Source: Thecaphora thlaspeos (taxonomy: Eukaryota > Basidiomycota > Ustilaginomycetes > Urocystidales > Glomosporiaceae). Taken from it: a DNA stretch of 64,000 bases. Both the position numbers and the translations under genes were made by a program. The stretch lies in contig UWYS01000030.1 of assembly GCA_900291925.1 (NCBI GenBank), forward strand, positions 1-64,000, given 5' to 3'. Shown one piece after another: positions 33,001 through 45,968 of the stretch. The notes beneath the pieces are model-generated. The model did not search any database, had not been told where the DNA came from, and saw only the letters and a program-made list of their open reading frames with translations. Every line of letters starts with the position of its first letter. Position 1 is the stretch's first letter.

Positions 33001-34125
33001 ATGGTCCTGGGGTCTACACCACTCTCCTTGCCGCCGGCAACGTGGCGAGCGGTGACACCAAAATGCTGCGTTCTCGGTGCTCGCTGCGCCATGCCTTGCA
33101 CGAAACACAAAGCTCGAGAGTGCAGTCGGCTCCCGTTCCAGCGATGACGCTCCTCCTCCACCACGCCGTCGTCCTAGTACCTTGAGGCAGAGGCCGCCGT
33201 TGATTCCGCGTTTTGACGGCGGCACTCCGGGCGTTGCTCTTGAACGCCTTCGACATTGAGCGCTCGGCGATCGCCTTTACATACCACGAGACGGTGCTGT
33301 AGACGAACAATAACGTCGATCTGACGCTTTCGTCTGCGGATCAGCTCAACGGTACGAGATCCAGTCTCCGCCTCCTTTGACGCCGTGGCTATGCTTGCTT
33401 GCTTACGAGGGAAGTAACTACATCGCCCGCCTCTTGCCGTAACAGCATCGGAGATGGTTCGAATGGACGCCGATCCCGGCGACAAACAGCCAGATCAAGT
33501 CCCTACCTGTCTATGTGTCGACGCTTCGCTTCCCGACGCCATGACATTCAAGATTCGAACCCCTATCTCTTCCATGTGGCCATCCTTTCGATCCGGAGTC
33601 GTCGCCGTTCCTTCCGTTCTTGCATTGACGCTCATTAACTACTGCAAGGTACTCTCGCAGCTCTTGGCCGCCTGGACGTTCTATCTCGATGCACGAGCTT
33701 CCCGTTCCTGCAACGGCTTACTCACACCCACTCATCGTACATCAATGACGAAGCAAAGGCATAAAATGGGATCCTTTCATTCTCCTCGTCGACTCTGTCG
33801 GGGCGCGGCGGTGCGGTGCGGTGGGCGGTGGTGCTGCTGCTCGGCGTCGCGCGATCTACGCGTCCATATTCCCGTCAAATCGATGAGAGCAAGGTGTGTC
33901 GTACAGCCCGGACTTCGGCGTGTTGAACTTGATTGGGCTGGACGTATCGTTCTCGTGCTTCTGAAGGGGTTTCGTGGATCAGTCGAGTCGCGACGCGGCG
34001 GGATAGTGGGTAACCAAAGGTTGTTTGATTTCTAGAGGTATCTGTTCCAAGGAAGAGCGAACTCTTCCTCTAAGAGACATTTTTACGTTTATATACAACA
34101 TTTTCAGACGTATAAACATATTGAA
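30006..34125. other. 4.1-kb region without a supported gene
   Basis: I see no exon chain with conserved motifs on either strand. The first part probably holds the Ecl1-like gene promoter and leader. Simple repeats occur at 30886-30932 and a CACGAGCACACA-type repeat at about 31487-31530. Base composition becomes more AT-rich towards 34 kb, just before a tRNA gene. A frame at 33454-34035 is open for 193 codons but shows no recognisable domain. Confidence 0.5.
30886..30932. repeat. 9-bp tandem repeat CAGGCAGGG
   Basis: About four and a half copies of CAGGCAGGG in a row, visible directly. Confidence 0.85.
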
Positions 34126-34243
34126 GCGTTTGTCGTATAACGGTTATTATTCCTGCCTTCCATAATTTGCATGGTTGAGAGAGTTTCTGTAATTATATCG
34201 TAATTCTAAGCAGGAGACAGGGGTTCGACTCCCCTCGGACGCA
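34126..34243 (+). tRNA. tRNA-Gly(TCC) with 46-nt intron
   Basis: The acceptor GCGTTTG (34126-34132) pairs with CGGACGC (34236-34242) with two G-U pairs; the discriminator is A (34243). The anticodon stem CCTGC (34152-34156) pairs with GCAGG (34210-34214). The loop is CTTCCA, intron, A, so the anticodon TCC is at 34159-34161 and the AT-rich intron spans 34163-34208, after position 37. The T arm is AGGGG-TTCGACT-CCCCT. A run of five T (34246-34250) terminates transcription. The mature sequence is very close to the second copy at 57223-57331, but the introns are unrelated. Confidence 0.9.
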
Positions 34244-34741
34244 GCTTTTTCATCATCATCGATGATGATGAATCGTGGAAATCTGCCGGGGTGGGGGCGG
34301 CGTTGAATGGGTCGTCCGGGAATCATTCTCTAGGCAATTGCCACGAGCTGTGTTATCTGTTTCGTTCGCCCTTGATTATGATGAGTTACAGTACGGCTCG
34401 TCGTCGGCCTCGGCAAACGCGGTGAGGACGATCATCTTCTCGTTCGCATTTATCCTAAATTTTCTCGTTGGCTTATACGTCGCCAGACGACACAAAACGC
34501 AGCATACACCGCCTCGGAAACAACTGGTCAACGCCAGCCGGCTCACCGTTCTCTCTTCCAGGCTGTCTTCCATATCATTATAGGGGTTGTGTTCGTCTTC
34601 GCCCGAATTGATACAGTCTGGCAAGCCTAAGCAAGATCCTCAAACACAACTCTCGACGTCGGTTGCCGTGTCTCGACCTTTCCTGTCCGACAAACAAACA
34701 TCGAAACGATCCGTTCCAAGCAATCCCTGCCCGCCGCTCGC
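34244..34741. other. Spacer between tRNA-Gly and ZWF1 stop
   Basis: About 500 bp, presumably including the ZWF1 3' UTR. ATCATCATCGATGATGATGA (34251-34270) is a small perfect inverted repeat just behind the tRNA terminator. Confidence 0.4.
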
Positions 34742-37152
34742 CTACATCCGGCCCTGAACCTTCTGGACGTTGGTCGTGGGCCACTCGTACGCCTCGTTAC
34801 TGCGCCTGTAGCCGTACTTCTCGACAAACTTGTGGATGCTGGGCGGCCCTCGGCTGCCGTAGGCGTACGACTCGTTCTTGATCTTGCCGGCGTCGATGAC
34901 GTGCAGGATGGGAGTGAAGATGGCCCAGCTGACGTCGAGCTCGTCGTCGCGGACAAAGTTGGAGTGGTCGCCCTTGAGCGCATCGAGGATGAGGGCCTCG
35001 TACGCCTCGGGGATGCGCGCTTCGCTAAAGCGCTCCTTGTACGTCAGGTCTAGGTCGGCCAGGAGCGTGTTCATCTCGAGACCAGGCTTCTTGGCGTTCA
35101 TCTTGAGGTAGACGGCCTCGTTGGGCTGAATGCGGATCACGAGCTCGTTCCGCGGGATGTTCTGGAAGATGCCGCCCTCGGTGTCCTTGAACTGAACGCG
35201 GATCTCGACCTTGGCCTCGTCCAGCGCTGTTTTCGCGAGATTCCCAGAATCGAGAAGGGTGAGAGAAAAGGCGCCCAAAGACGATAGGGAAGGTGAACGT
35301 CAGCGTATTGACACTAGATGAGCCTAGCCCGTCGAGCTACATAAACTCGCGACAACGACCGCAGTCGCTGGTTCGACACTCACCCTTGCCCGCCTTAAGG
35401 ATAAAGGGGACGTTCTTCCACCTGTCGTTGTTGATCCAGAGCGTCAAGGCCGCGTAGGTGGGGCAGTTGCTGTCCTTGGGGACGGTGTCGTCGTCCTTGT
35501 AGCCGGGCTTGTCGCCCGCCGCCGCGTACTGTCCGATCAGCACGTCCTCCTCCTTGATTGCCGCGACCGCCCGGAGCACCTTGACCTTCTGGTCCCGGAT
35601 GTCTTCGGCCGAAAACGACTTTGGCCGGTCCATGGCGAGCAGCGAGAGCACCTGCGAGAGGTGGTTCTGCTGGATGTCGCGGATGATGCCGAACTTGTCA
35701 AAGTAGCCGCCGCGGCCCTCTGTGCCAAAGGGCTCCTTGAAGGTGATTTGGACGTTGTCGACCAGCCTGTTGTTGAGGCCGGCGTCGATCAGCGGGTTGC
35801 CGAAGCGCATGATGAGGAGGTTCTTGACCATCTCCTTTCCGAGGTAGTGGTCGATACCTGCCCGGTTGGTAGAGGGGGCCCAGACGAAAAGAACGAAGCA
35901 GGGTAGCTTTGTTCAGCAAGGAGAGTGGGGCGCATCTGGCCAGCGTACGCACACCTTCTGGATGCTCGCTCGCTCGCTGAGGACCACTTACGGAACGTCT
36001 CCTCCTCCTTCCATACGTCCTTGAGCGCGCCGATCATTTCGCGGCTGCTCTCAAGGTCCTTGCCAAACGGCTTCTCGATAACGATGCGGTTCTGTCCCTT
36101 GTCGTTGTAGCAGTTCTTCTTGAGTCCCTTTGCGACAACTGTGAAGACGTTGGGAGGCAACGCCATGTAGAAGAGCCTGCTAGGGGCGTGGTCGCCGTTG
36201 CCGCTCGCAACGCCGTCCATCTCCTTGCTAAGCCTCTGGAACGACTCGTCTTTGTCGTACTGGCCCGAAATATATTTGCAGGTCTTGAGGAAGCCGTCCT
36301 TGGCCTTCTTGCCCTCATCGGTGTCGAGGCCCTTGAGGTGGCCCGAGATCTTTTCGTGGAACTCGGACTGCTCCATCTTTGTGCGCGCATAGCCGAGGAT
36401 GTGGGTCTGCTTGGGCAGCAGGTTCAGCTTGAACAGGTTGAAGAGCGCAGGGAAGGTCTGTGGGTCAAGCCATAAAGGGGGCCGGGGTTGGGGGGCAGGC
36501 GGGATACGAAGAAAGAGGTCAGTCGTGTCGTTCGACACTGCAGCTGGCCAAGCAACGAGAGCCAAGAAGAGCGGCGTCGTTCGAAGGTACCGCACGAAGC
36601 ACTCACCTTCTTCTTAGCCAGGTCTCCGGAAGCGCCGAGAACTGCAGGAAAGGGTCAAGGGAGATAAAGGAACAAGGCAGGACGGTGTCAGTCCCATAAC
36701 CGGCAGAGAGGCCAGCCAGGCCGACATCGCAAGCACGAAGCGGACGGTCGACGGGAGCCTGCAGCACATCGGTACGCTGCTCTCGCTCCCTTTGCGTTGC
36801 CGCACGCAGCGATGCAGCCTCCCAGGTTGCAACGGGCGCATCGGGGGCTCTGTGCTGCAACCCAGGACCCCTCGAAGGCTCGAGGCGGCGTGGATCCGCA
36901 AAGGCGGTCTCCAGCCCCCTCGGGGTTGGCGGTCTCGTCGTTTCGGGATTGCCGCCTTCCTCCCAGGCGAGCGCAGTGGCAAGTTTGCGAGATGTTGTAC
37001 GCGAACGACGGTTCGTTCCGTGTGGCTAATCGCAAGACTCCCTCGCCCTCGTCGGATAAGGTAGACGCAAGGGCCGCCCCCACACCTCGAGATGGAAACT
37101 CACCGACAATGATTGTCTCGTTGTCGAAGGCAGGGGCCGATGATTCGGGCAT
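34742..37152 (-). CDS. ZWF1: Glucose-6-phosphate 1-dehydrogenase
   Basis: It catalyses the NADP-dependent first step of the oxidative pentose phosphate pathway in the cytosol. Five coding exons, 37152-37104, 36641-36607, 36457-35992, 35857-35384 and 35226-34742, close to exactly 502 residues, the family size. The nucleotide-binding motif VVLGASGDLAKKK begins at Val16 and is assembled across two introns. The catalytic motif RIDHYLGK is at 184-191, with its Arg codon split by an intron. IEKPFGK and the structural NADP region (FKEPFGTEGRGGYFD) are also present. The 49-nt first exon is followed by a 462-nt intron and then a 35-nt exon. All splice sites are GT-AG. Confidence 0.96.
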
Positions 37153-39998
37153 GGTGAGCAGCCGGGGCGTGGGAAGATGGTGTACGATCGAGTGCGCCTC
37201 GAAGGCGGTAGGCGTGTGGATGGGAGGTGGGAGGGAATGCGGAGCGAGTAGCCGATGCTATCCGACGGGATCTAGGCCGATGCTACTTCTGTGTGCTGCT
37301 ATGCAGTCCGCTGTTTCGGGGGATCCGATATGGACGATGGGCGGATGGAAGGGGTTCGTGATGGTTTCAAGGAGGTGGGATGGTGGGAGGTGCGGCGGCG
37401 GCGTAGCGCAAAGGTGCCTCGAGCGGCCGGCGTCGTCGTCGCCGCTGCTTGCCCGGAAGATTTGGCATGGCGGCGGCCGGGCCCTCCCTTGCTCTCTCTG
37501 TCTCTGGGACTTGCTGAGCGAGCCCGGAGGCGTGGGCCCAAGAGCGGCGGGAGGTGCGCTCTGACGCAACCGCCCACGCCCGCCCGCCTGCCCACCCGCG
37601 ATTATCTCGGCCTGCGTGCCCTGGCCTCTTGCCTGCCTGTGCCAAAAAATCTGTGCCTCCCTAAACCCGAGGCTGCCTGCCTGCGCGGCTCAGAGGCGCA
37701 CGGATGTCCAGCGAAGGTGGGCAAGATCTGAAAAGGATCGCGACCGGCAAGCAAGAAGAGGCGCAGAGGTAGGAACCGCAACCCCCACCGGACCGGGCTT
37801 CCGCAGAACACCTTCTTCTGTGTGTCCTCACGCCCGACGAAGGAGCCAAGCATGGGCCGAAGAGATCAACAAGATCAACACAGGGACGGAGAACGACACT
37901 GCATGGTGTCGCCGGCGGGACGTTATGGGCTTACCGTGGCAACAGCGCCGGCAAAGCGTTGACCGGGACGTCGTTGGTGGGGGGAAAGGCTAGGCCTTTT
38001 ATATAGCTGGCAAGGAGGGGGGCCTGTGTGCCGAGCCCTTTTCTTCTCCCTCGCGGCGTGGCGCAAGACGCATACCGTGCCCTTCCAGAACGCTCTCCTA
38101 GCCCCGATTCTCGTGCTGGCTGCAAACGCCCCACCAGGGGCGCTCGCTATAGGTGCATATAGGTAGCTTGGGCCAGAAGGTCCTTGAGTCGCGGCCGAGC
38201 GGCAGCTCTTCTTGTCTTCGACCTTCGCTCTGGAGTTCCCTCTCTCTTCTCAACTTCCATCCTCCTCACTCCTCTAGATCTGTCCCTCTCTCCCTTTATA
38301 CTTCTGCTTCCATCGCCTTTTCGCATCCCTCTTAACTCTTGGAGTTTTGCGCCCCGGGAGAATCTCTCGAGAGGCGGGGATCTCTGGACCATCAGAACCC
38401 GACCTCGCGCCGTCCTCGATCCGCCCAGCCTCCTCGCTCAATGCCGCTTGCATGGTGAGTCCCACAAGAACGAGTTGAGGGCGATTTTGCACCACTGCCT
38501 TCCACAAAGCAGCATTTGCACATGAAGGAGAATGCTGGAGCCGGCTTGGTGGGGGCTTTCGTCGAAGCTGGAGGCTCGGGCCTCAAACGTCGTGCTATCC
38601 ATCAAAGGTATAAATCAGAGTCAGACTGGAGTCGGCCCCTAAAGCAGAGTCATGGACCGCCGATGCCGTGGACCGCCGATGCCATACCAAGACTACAGTG
38701 GCAGCGGCGGCGGCACCGATTATGCACTACATGCAAAAGGCGACGCTGCTCCGGCTCAGCCATATAGACCGCAACCTTGCGATCGGAGGACATCGTGACG
38801 ACAGGTAGACGCCGCCAGCAGGGCATTTAGAAGGCAAGCGGTAGCCCGTTGTGCCTCGATGCCCTTAGAGTAGGTTCTGTCGCGAGCCCTTCTGCGATGC
38901 CTTTCTGTTCCGTCCTGATCACGGGACTTCGCTCCCACGCCGGCCGACAAGGTCGGTCCCCACCATTCAAGCTTTGACGCTGCGCATCTGTGCGCCGAGG
39001 TAGTCTACTGCTTACTGCTGGTCAGCAGGTTTGCGTCCCGTCCCTTCCGGATCAATACGGCCCCAGCTGTCCTCGGAGACGCTTTGGGTCCAGCCTGCTG
39101 AGCCCGTGAAGCACTCCAGTTTACCGCCGCCGGCGCAGGCTCTACGTCGAACGCCGGTGTGCTCGTCTCCGCCCCGCGTCGGACCGCAGCAGGACTCCGG
39201 CGTCAGCGCGTAGCCGCGCGTCGCGCGGCGCAACGTGGCAGCCTCTTCTCTGCGATCTTCGATTCCCTTCATTCCTCTGTTCTGCTCTCGTCGGTCCGGC
39301 GTCCTCTCTTCCTGTGGCACTTAGGGCCGGCTTTCTTTTGGAACCTCGTCCTGTTCACTCAAACGCTAGGATGCCACCGTCGGGACCTGGAGCCAGCCTT
39401 GCTGGTCCGAAGGAGGGTTGCGCGCAATCCCCCTTTCGGAGGTGGCGTCCTTGGTCGGAACCTGATACGGCAACAGCCGGACAATGGAAAGCGTTGACAG
39501 GGTGACGACCTCCTTTGGAGCCGAGCGGCTCCGGTGCGCAACGAGGCAGCTAGCGCTACCGAGGAGCTGGGGCGCGGCCGCCGCTCCTGCGCAGTCGTGC
39601 TACTATCAGCGGTTTTGTCCGGTGCCACAGAGATTACGATGGGAAGAGGTCCTGCCCTGTCGCGGAACTTCACATGTTCGGCGACGGGACCTTCGATCAT
39701 ACCTCGGAGAAGGCGAGATTCCCCTTTCATCGAAACCTTCCGTTCACTTGGTTCCCGCTCTTTCTTCAGCCATCTCTTGCTTCCAAGTGGTCGAGCAGGA
39801 CCATTTCGCAGAGCCAGTCGCGGACGTAGGATCTTCACTCACGTCACTTTGTTCCCCTCTTTATACCGGGCTCATCCCCACTCGTTCCCTTCCTTCCTCC
39901 GCTCAGCTCCGTTTTCCTCTCCCCTTGTCCTAATTCTCCGCAGTTACGCCCCGAAAACCTCGTTCACTCATACCCGTGTCAGCGGTCGTTACAGCAAC
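37153..39998. promoter_or_regulatory. 2.8-kb divergent region ZWF1 / homeodomain gene
   Basis: No gene can be supported here. The part next to 39999 is a long pyrimidine-rich stretch, probably the promoter and 5' UTR of the homeodomain gene. TATA-like elements (TTTTATATAG at 37998-38007, GGTATAAATC at 38609-38618) are visible with no matching gene. A 15-bp direct repeat TGGACCGCCGATGCC occurs twice at about 38653-38682. Large upstream regions are common for regulatory genes. Confidence 0.45.
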
Positions 39999-42900
39999 AT
40001 GAGGACGCGCTCGCTCGCTCGACCCCCATCGCCCCGTTCGACCCTCAGCTCGGCGACAGATGTTCATCGGTCTTCGTCAGGTACACTCAGCTCTCCCTCT
40101 TCCGGCTTCACTGTAGCGGAGATCAGCAACATGGCCCGTCATGACCTCCCAACGCCCGCACTCGACGCTGCGACGCCGCGCATCCTCCGCGAAGATCGGT
40201 ATCGCGATGGCAGCGAAAGGACTCCGGACACCGATGGCCTGCCGCTTCATCGCAGGCACCACCGTCTGCCCGAGGCTGGTGGCGTCGAAGATGACCCTCA
40301 GGGAGAGGGATGCTCCTCGGCCTGGCAGCAGAACCCTCCGCAACGCTCCCACAGCACCGCCGATGGCTCACACTACTGCAGCATGAGGAAATCGGTGCAG
40401 CGATACGCCCTCAAGGGACGCAGCACCGACGTCTACGCCTCGCACGACGGCGTGGACCCCTTAGTCCTTGGACCTAACGGAACCATCAACCTTCAAGGCG
40501 GCGGGCATCATGCTGACGGCTCCTCTGCTTCCCATACGCCACACCCTTCCGACGCCACTGCCTCCTACTCGCCGCCACTCGGAGCCTTGGACACAGACAG
40601 CCAATCTGCTTCTTCGGCGTCGCCGGGCAAGAACAAGAGCCCACAGCTCAAGGTCGAGCAAGACGGCGATACGGCGAACAAGGACAAGGAAGGCGAGGAG
40701 TCGGACGAGTCCAGCCTCGAACCGGCGCCCGGCCGCCGGAAGACGAGCGCGGCGTTCCGGCCTCGAGGGCGCAAGAAACGTAACAAGTGCAGCCCAGAGC
40801 AGCTGGAGTCGCTCGAAGCCTTCTTCTCCCGCAATCGCAACCCCACCGGCCGTGTCCGCGAGGAGCTCTCCAAGAGCCTGCGGATGCCGGAGCGGAGCGT
40901 CCAAGTCTGGTTCCAGAACAGGTAAGCCCGTGGACACGGCGTAGTCAGACCAAAGCGCGCCCGGGCGCCATCCATGCACTTTCGAGCCGGTCGACTGACT
41001 GATAGCTCTGCCGCTCTCTTTCCGATGTTCGCTCGACTGTGACACCGTCTTCTGCAGGCGAGCCAAGGTCAAGACGTTGGAGCGTCGCGGCGTCGACCCA
41101 GCCTCCTACACGCCGCTAGTCCGTCGCAACCGATCGGAGTGCAAGTCCAAAGAGCCTCAGAAGGCTGGCAGCCCGTCGACCGCGAGCATAGATCAGCGCG
41201 GCAGCGCCAGCCGCTCGGTCGACAAGACGGAGCCGCAGTGTGAGCCTCCGGAGCCTCTCGCGGACGCTACACTTTCACTGCCACCGTGTCTGAGCTGACG
41301 CATTCCTCGCCTGACTCCCCCGCACCCTCATTACCCCTGCCTGCCGCCCGCCAGCCGTCACGGCGCTGCCCACGACGGCGCTATGCATCGGAAGCTGGCG
41401 ACGCGTGTCGCCACTGGTCTGCTTCTTCTCCCGCAGACTGCAGATGCTCTCGTGGTACATCAACTCGGAGGCAGTTGGATTCAAGCTTGAGATGCCGTGG
41501 ACCTCGATCAAGGGATGCATCTTTGACGGGCCCACCCAACCCTCGTTGGCCGAGCGGCAGGAAGGCGTCCGACACCCCCTTGGCCATTTCATGATTGAGC
41601 TGCTGCGGCCGCCTACCTTCTTCATGGAGATGTTTCGCTCCGTCGACACCGCAGGCAGCGGCGACGGTGAGGGAGAGGGCGAGATCAAGGCCCAGAAGAT
41701 GTCGTGGAGGCAATGCGCTGATTTCACCGAGGGTCAGCAGGCTACCCGGGTCCGCGTCCACATCCTCAGCGGACCCTACGAGCAGCTGAGGCAGGCCGTC
41801 ATCGAATTTGCCGAGAGCAACGAGGCTCTCGAGAAGCTGGTCCGCTTCAGGGACACCGAGCGCGGCGAGGCCGGCGGCAGCGGTCGTGGTAGCACTGGCG
41901 AAGGAGGTGGAGTAGGAGGCCGAGGCGGAGCGGGCGACCGAACCCAGCTCGATGCACTCCCTGGGTCGCTGCAGCACGTCAGCGCCGACCTGCGTGCCGC
42001 TCTGGACTCGCCACGAAGCTTTGGCAGCGGCGGCGGTGGTGATGGTGGCGCCCTTCCGTCGCCGCAGCGCGATTACCACGCTGACTGGTCCGCCACCGCG
42101 GGAGCAACGACGGCATGGCAGGGCTACAGGCCGGCACCGATCAACGAGAGCCCTGGAACGACCTGGGAATTCCTGCACGACTCCAACGAGCTGTCGGCGG
42201 CGCATACGGCGCAAAGCTCGATGAGCGCCTACCAGCTCGGTGCCACGCACACTTACTCGACGACCCACGAAGGTCAAGCCCACCACCTGGGCAGCTCTCC
42301 TCGCCATGCATGTAGAGCGGTGGACGTCGGCTCGCTCAAGCTCGAACATAGTACGATCGCCGAACCGCTCGCCTCGCCCCAGCCGCATACGGCGTACGGT
42401 GATCGCACCGGCCAGCTGCACCAGCAACAACACCACCACGTCACCTTCCACGCTCCGACGTCGTCGTCGTGGGTCCCGGCCGCAACGACGGCGACCGAGG
42501 ACCATCAGCCACTTCCTGGCGGACTGCAACCTTGGACTTACATAGATCCGCACCAGCCCTCTGGCAGCAGCCTCTCCCATTCCGGACTCGAAGCGATGGG
42601 ACGCAGCTACATCCACCGATCCTACCAACACGATCCGAGCGTGCAACAGCAGCAGCAACAGCAGCCGCAGCACCATCAGTTACAGCTCCAGCTCAGCAGT
42701 TCCGAGACGGGCGTCGGGCAGCGCCGGTACGGACCGGCAGAAGATGAGCGGCCCGTCGCGGATGCTTCGATGAGGTACGCCCTGGCTTCTCCCCACGCTC
42801 AGGATGCGCCAGGCGAGCCCACCACGCACATCCACCCGGACTTGACGACTTCTGGCGATGCGTATCGCCGACAACGGGGGGAGTGGTCTGAGCACGGCGG

Positions 42901-43009
42901 CAGGGAGGAGCAGCGCCGTGACTACGACCGCCAGGCCGACGGAGACGGTCAATATCGTCAGCACGCCTCCTACTCGTTATCGTCGCTTGCCGGGGCGGAT
43001 GAGCACTAG
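39999..43009 (+). CDS. Homeodomain transcription factor (fungal Phx1-like architecture)
   Basis: Three exons, 39999-40921, 41058-41239 and 41355-43009, give 919 residues. The homeodomain spans about 256-315: basic arm RPRGRKKRNK, helix region QLESLEAFFSRN and recognition helix RSVQVWFQNRRAKVK (WFQNR ending at 308), interrupted by the first intron inside the Arg codon after Asn. After the second intron comes a conserved block (GSWRRVSPLVCFF, MLSWYINSEAVGFKLEMPW) seen in fungal stress-type homeodomain regulators. The C-terminal half is Gly-, Gln- and His-rich (poly-Gln near 800), typical of activation regions. It is not a mating-type bE/bW protein: those carry TALE-type homeodomains with an atypical loop. 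The start ATG is the first that avoids the pyrimidine-rich leader; a later ATG at 40131 is possible. Confidence 0.85.
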
Positions 43010-43359
43010 GAGGCCCGCATCTTGCCGGGCGAAGGCGGTGCGATCGAGCGTTCTTTAATCGCTGTCCCCGATCCCTCGTCACCTTTACACCTTTACACAG
43101 ATACCCGGTCTCCAACTTCTCGATATCACCTCGCTTGGCATCCTTCGTTAGAGCCGTCACCTCTTCCCCTCGATCGCTTCCGCTAACGCACTATCTTACA
43201 CCCACTATCCAGTCCCTTAAAGAACTCGACCCGTCCCGAATCTCTGCTACGCGCAAACGCATATAGAACAGCTCCTGCTAGACCGCACCGACTAATGATC
43301 GCTATAATGTCTATTTCTTTTTTCCTCGTGCCATCAGTTCGCCGACCGGGCGACTGAAT
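43010..43359. other. Convergent intergenic region homeodomain gene / PSF1
   Basis: 350 bp between two stop codons, presumably the two 3' UTRs. No other feature. Confidence 0.4.
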
Positions 43360-44313
43360 CTAATCGTCGACGACCTCGACCCATCTCCTGACAATTAGCG
43401 CCTCGACCTCTGCCCGCCTCACGCGCATGCGCTCGCCCTTTCGCAGCGAGATGCTTCCGGACTCCGTCTGGACGTCCCTGGCGTCCCTGAGCGCTACGAC
43501 GGTGACGAGGAGGTCCAAGGGCGGGCTCCAATCGCCGGCGGCGCCTGCGATACCGGCGTTTTCCCTGCCATTCTTCTCGAGCGGCGCCATGAGGTCAAAG
43601 ACGTCTAGAAACTCGCCCTTGTAGGCATTGACGAGGTCCCGGTACCTTTTGGCGTACTCGACCTCGGCGGGTGCGAGCTTGTCACGCGTCGAGTCATCAT
43701 CGAGCGTCTGCGAGAGGTTGCCGCCGTTCTTCCACAGGAGGGTCTGAACCGAGTCGAGCCGAGAGGCGTGGTAGGCGAGCAGGCAGCGCTTGTTGCGGTG
43801 CGCCGAGAGGTGGTGCGTAACGAGCTGTGCGGCGACGGATGGATCCGACGAGTCCGAGGTCGAGAGGAGCGTGTTGAGGTGGGCGTGCAGCTGGCGGGTC
43901 TCTAGTAGGATGAGCCGCGTCAGCTCGTCGCTGCAAGTCGAGCACAGCCGCACCGGGGGGGGAAGGGTTGCGTTGGATTGGGTTGCGTCGGGTTTGGGCC
44001 CGGGCCAGAACAAGGAAGCGAACGGGAAAGTCTGACGGTCAGAAGACGGACGGCCAGAGCGGAAGCGGTGCGAGGAGGGCGGCATGGCTGCTTGTCGGGC
44101 CCATCCGCCTTCCTCTCCTCGGACGTGGTTCCGGTCTCGGGTCGCTGAGCTGAGGGCGCGGGCGACGCCGACCTTCTGAAAGCCAGCTCAGCGCGCAGAG
44201 TCGTTGGAGCCGGTCGCAAAGAGTAGGTTGACTCACTTGTAAGGTCGTATTGATCCCAGCGTTTGGGCCGCCTTGGCCTCGGTGATGAGCTTGTTGGCCT
44301 GGTCGCCGAACAT
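43360..44313 (-). CDS. PSF1: GINS complex subunit Psf1
   Basis: GINS joins Cdc45 and Mcm2-7 to form the replicative helicase. Two exons, 44313-44237 and 43930-43360, encode 215 residues. The N-terminus MFGDQANKLITEAK is the Psf1 hallmark. The middle has the conserved HHLSAHRNKRCLLAYHASRL (matching the RN-x-RC-x-x-AY motif) and the C-terminal small domain runs from about WSPPLDLLVTVVALRD to RRWVEVVDD. The intron falls inside codon Asn26 and lies in a region without other signals (306 bp). The gene is on the opposite strand to the homeodomain gene and convergent with it. Confidence 0.92.
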
Positions 44314-45968
44314 GTTGTCTTGCGGAAGGTTGGAAGGTTCAACGGCGGCGGCCTAAGAAGGGACTTGCCGTGGCCGACCTGATGTGCTGACGTAGGGAGA
44401 AGCGCAGAGAGTACCACTACTCTCGTGCTTGTCGGCGAGGGTGACGAAGGTGGCCGTGGCGTGGTGGCCGTCAGAACAAAAGGGCGGCCGATGAAGGGGC
44501 GAGGCAGAGGGAGAGGGCTTGGACCCTTGACAGGGTTCACTCTCTTCGGATGCTTCCTCCACCTCGACCGACCGACGGGCGATTTCGGCCTTTCCGAATC
44601 AAGGCTCAGCGTGTCGCTGGCGGACGCGAGAGGGAGCGGGCCGACGACGGAGATGCCGCCGCGTTGCCGCAATGGACGGGCAGAGAGCGTGATGTCGTCG
44701 GGTAAGCCGCCAACGCTGGCGGGCTGGCCTCATGCCGCAGCTGCATGCTTGACAGGCGAGCATGTGCATCGCCCGCCCCTCTCGTCGCCTCCTCGATGCC
44801 ATCACTGCGGCCTGCTTCACCACATCCTCCACCGCGCCAACTGGGGCCTCCGTCTAGTACAGCACATTGCAAACCCGTAGGCACGCTAGAAATCCGCACA
44901 CATTCCGGCCATGACGCCTAACTCCTGTAAGCAGTCCCACTTACAAACTCCGATCCGTGCAGCTTACATGCTCCCCTCACTACAACGATTCAAGATCATC
45001 GAGCAAACCAGCCACACCGCCCTGGAGCATGCAGAGTCGCTCGCTGCCACTCCATGTAGCCCGTCCTTTGAGGCTCGCCAGGCTTTCGATCGCGACGATG
45101 GTCGTTGCTCCACCGCTCGGCCTCAAGCCACGCAGCTGCACAAGCTACGAGATCGACGCTGCAGCACATCTGGATCGTTCTGTCATGGCTCTCTCTCTCT
45201 CCCTCTTCCTCTCTCCCTCCCTCTTTCTCGCGGTTCTTCACTAGCCACTTCAGCCTCGCCACACGGGAGTCGAAGTTGAATGCCCGCCCTTTATGCCGCT
45301 CTTCCTTTAGGCACTTCCTGAGCCTGCCAGGCCCCCTTCCGTCGCGCCGCCCAAGCCAGGATCTGGCCTCAGTGCACGCCTCACGCTAAGCAAGGCAGTC
45401 AACTCCCTCTATCGCAGAGAAAAGAGAGGCATACGGATGGACAGCCCCACGGCACTTGTCAAGCCCCCTGACGGCATTTGCTCGCTCTCACGCCTTCTTT
45501 CCATCCTTTCTTCCGGGCTTAGACATCGTTGCAGATTCTACGCTCTCGCCCTGCTCGCACACCCTAGGTCTGGACATGGTCGCGGAGTCTCAGTCGTCGT
45601 CCATTTGTTTTGCCAAGCCATCTCGGTCGATCCTCTCCTCCAGCGGCCTTGTGTCGCTCAATCAGAGTCTAGGGCCAACCAGGGCAGCGGTCTCCCCAAT
45701 GTGGACGGATGACAATGCAGTGCCAGAGCAACAAACACCTCGGTACCTGTCGCCAAAGATACAAAAGGGACAGGGCAAGCAAAGAAGCTTTCCTCTTCTC
45801 TCCATCATCTCAGCCACTCCACTCCACTCCCCTCCCCTGCTATCCACTCTCTCTTACTCTCTTTGTCTCGCACATCCCCCCCTTCGATCTTCTAAGCTCT
45901 CCTCTTTCACTTTACTTCTTCACTTTCCACCCTCCAACCCCAACCCCAACCCACACCAAAACTTCACA
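44314..45968. promoter_or_regulatory. Upstream region of PSF1 and of the secreted repeat protein
   Basis: 1.65 kb between divergent genes. No gene is supported. A long CT-rich stretch (about 45780-45968) leads into the ATG of the secreted-protein gene. The run CCCCAACCCCAACCC at 45934-45948 lies 20 bp upstream of that ATG. Confidence 0.4.

Noticed and set aside
33549..33575. TTCGAACCCC resembling a tRNA B box on the minus strand
   Set aside because: No T-stem pairing and no acceptor or anticodon stem could be built around it.
33454..34035. 193-codon ATG frame before tRNA-Gly
   Set aside because: No domain, ordinary composition for non-coding DNA, and a mixture of low-GC third positions unlike the real genes nearby.
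39639..39998. N-terminal extension of the homeodomain protein from an earlier in-frame ATG
   Set aside because: The extra 120 residues read like translated pyrimidine-rich leader; the start at 39999 is more plausible.
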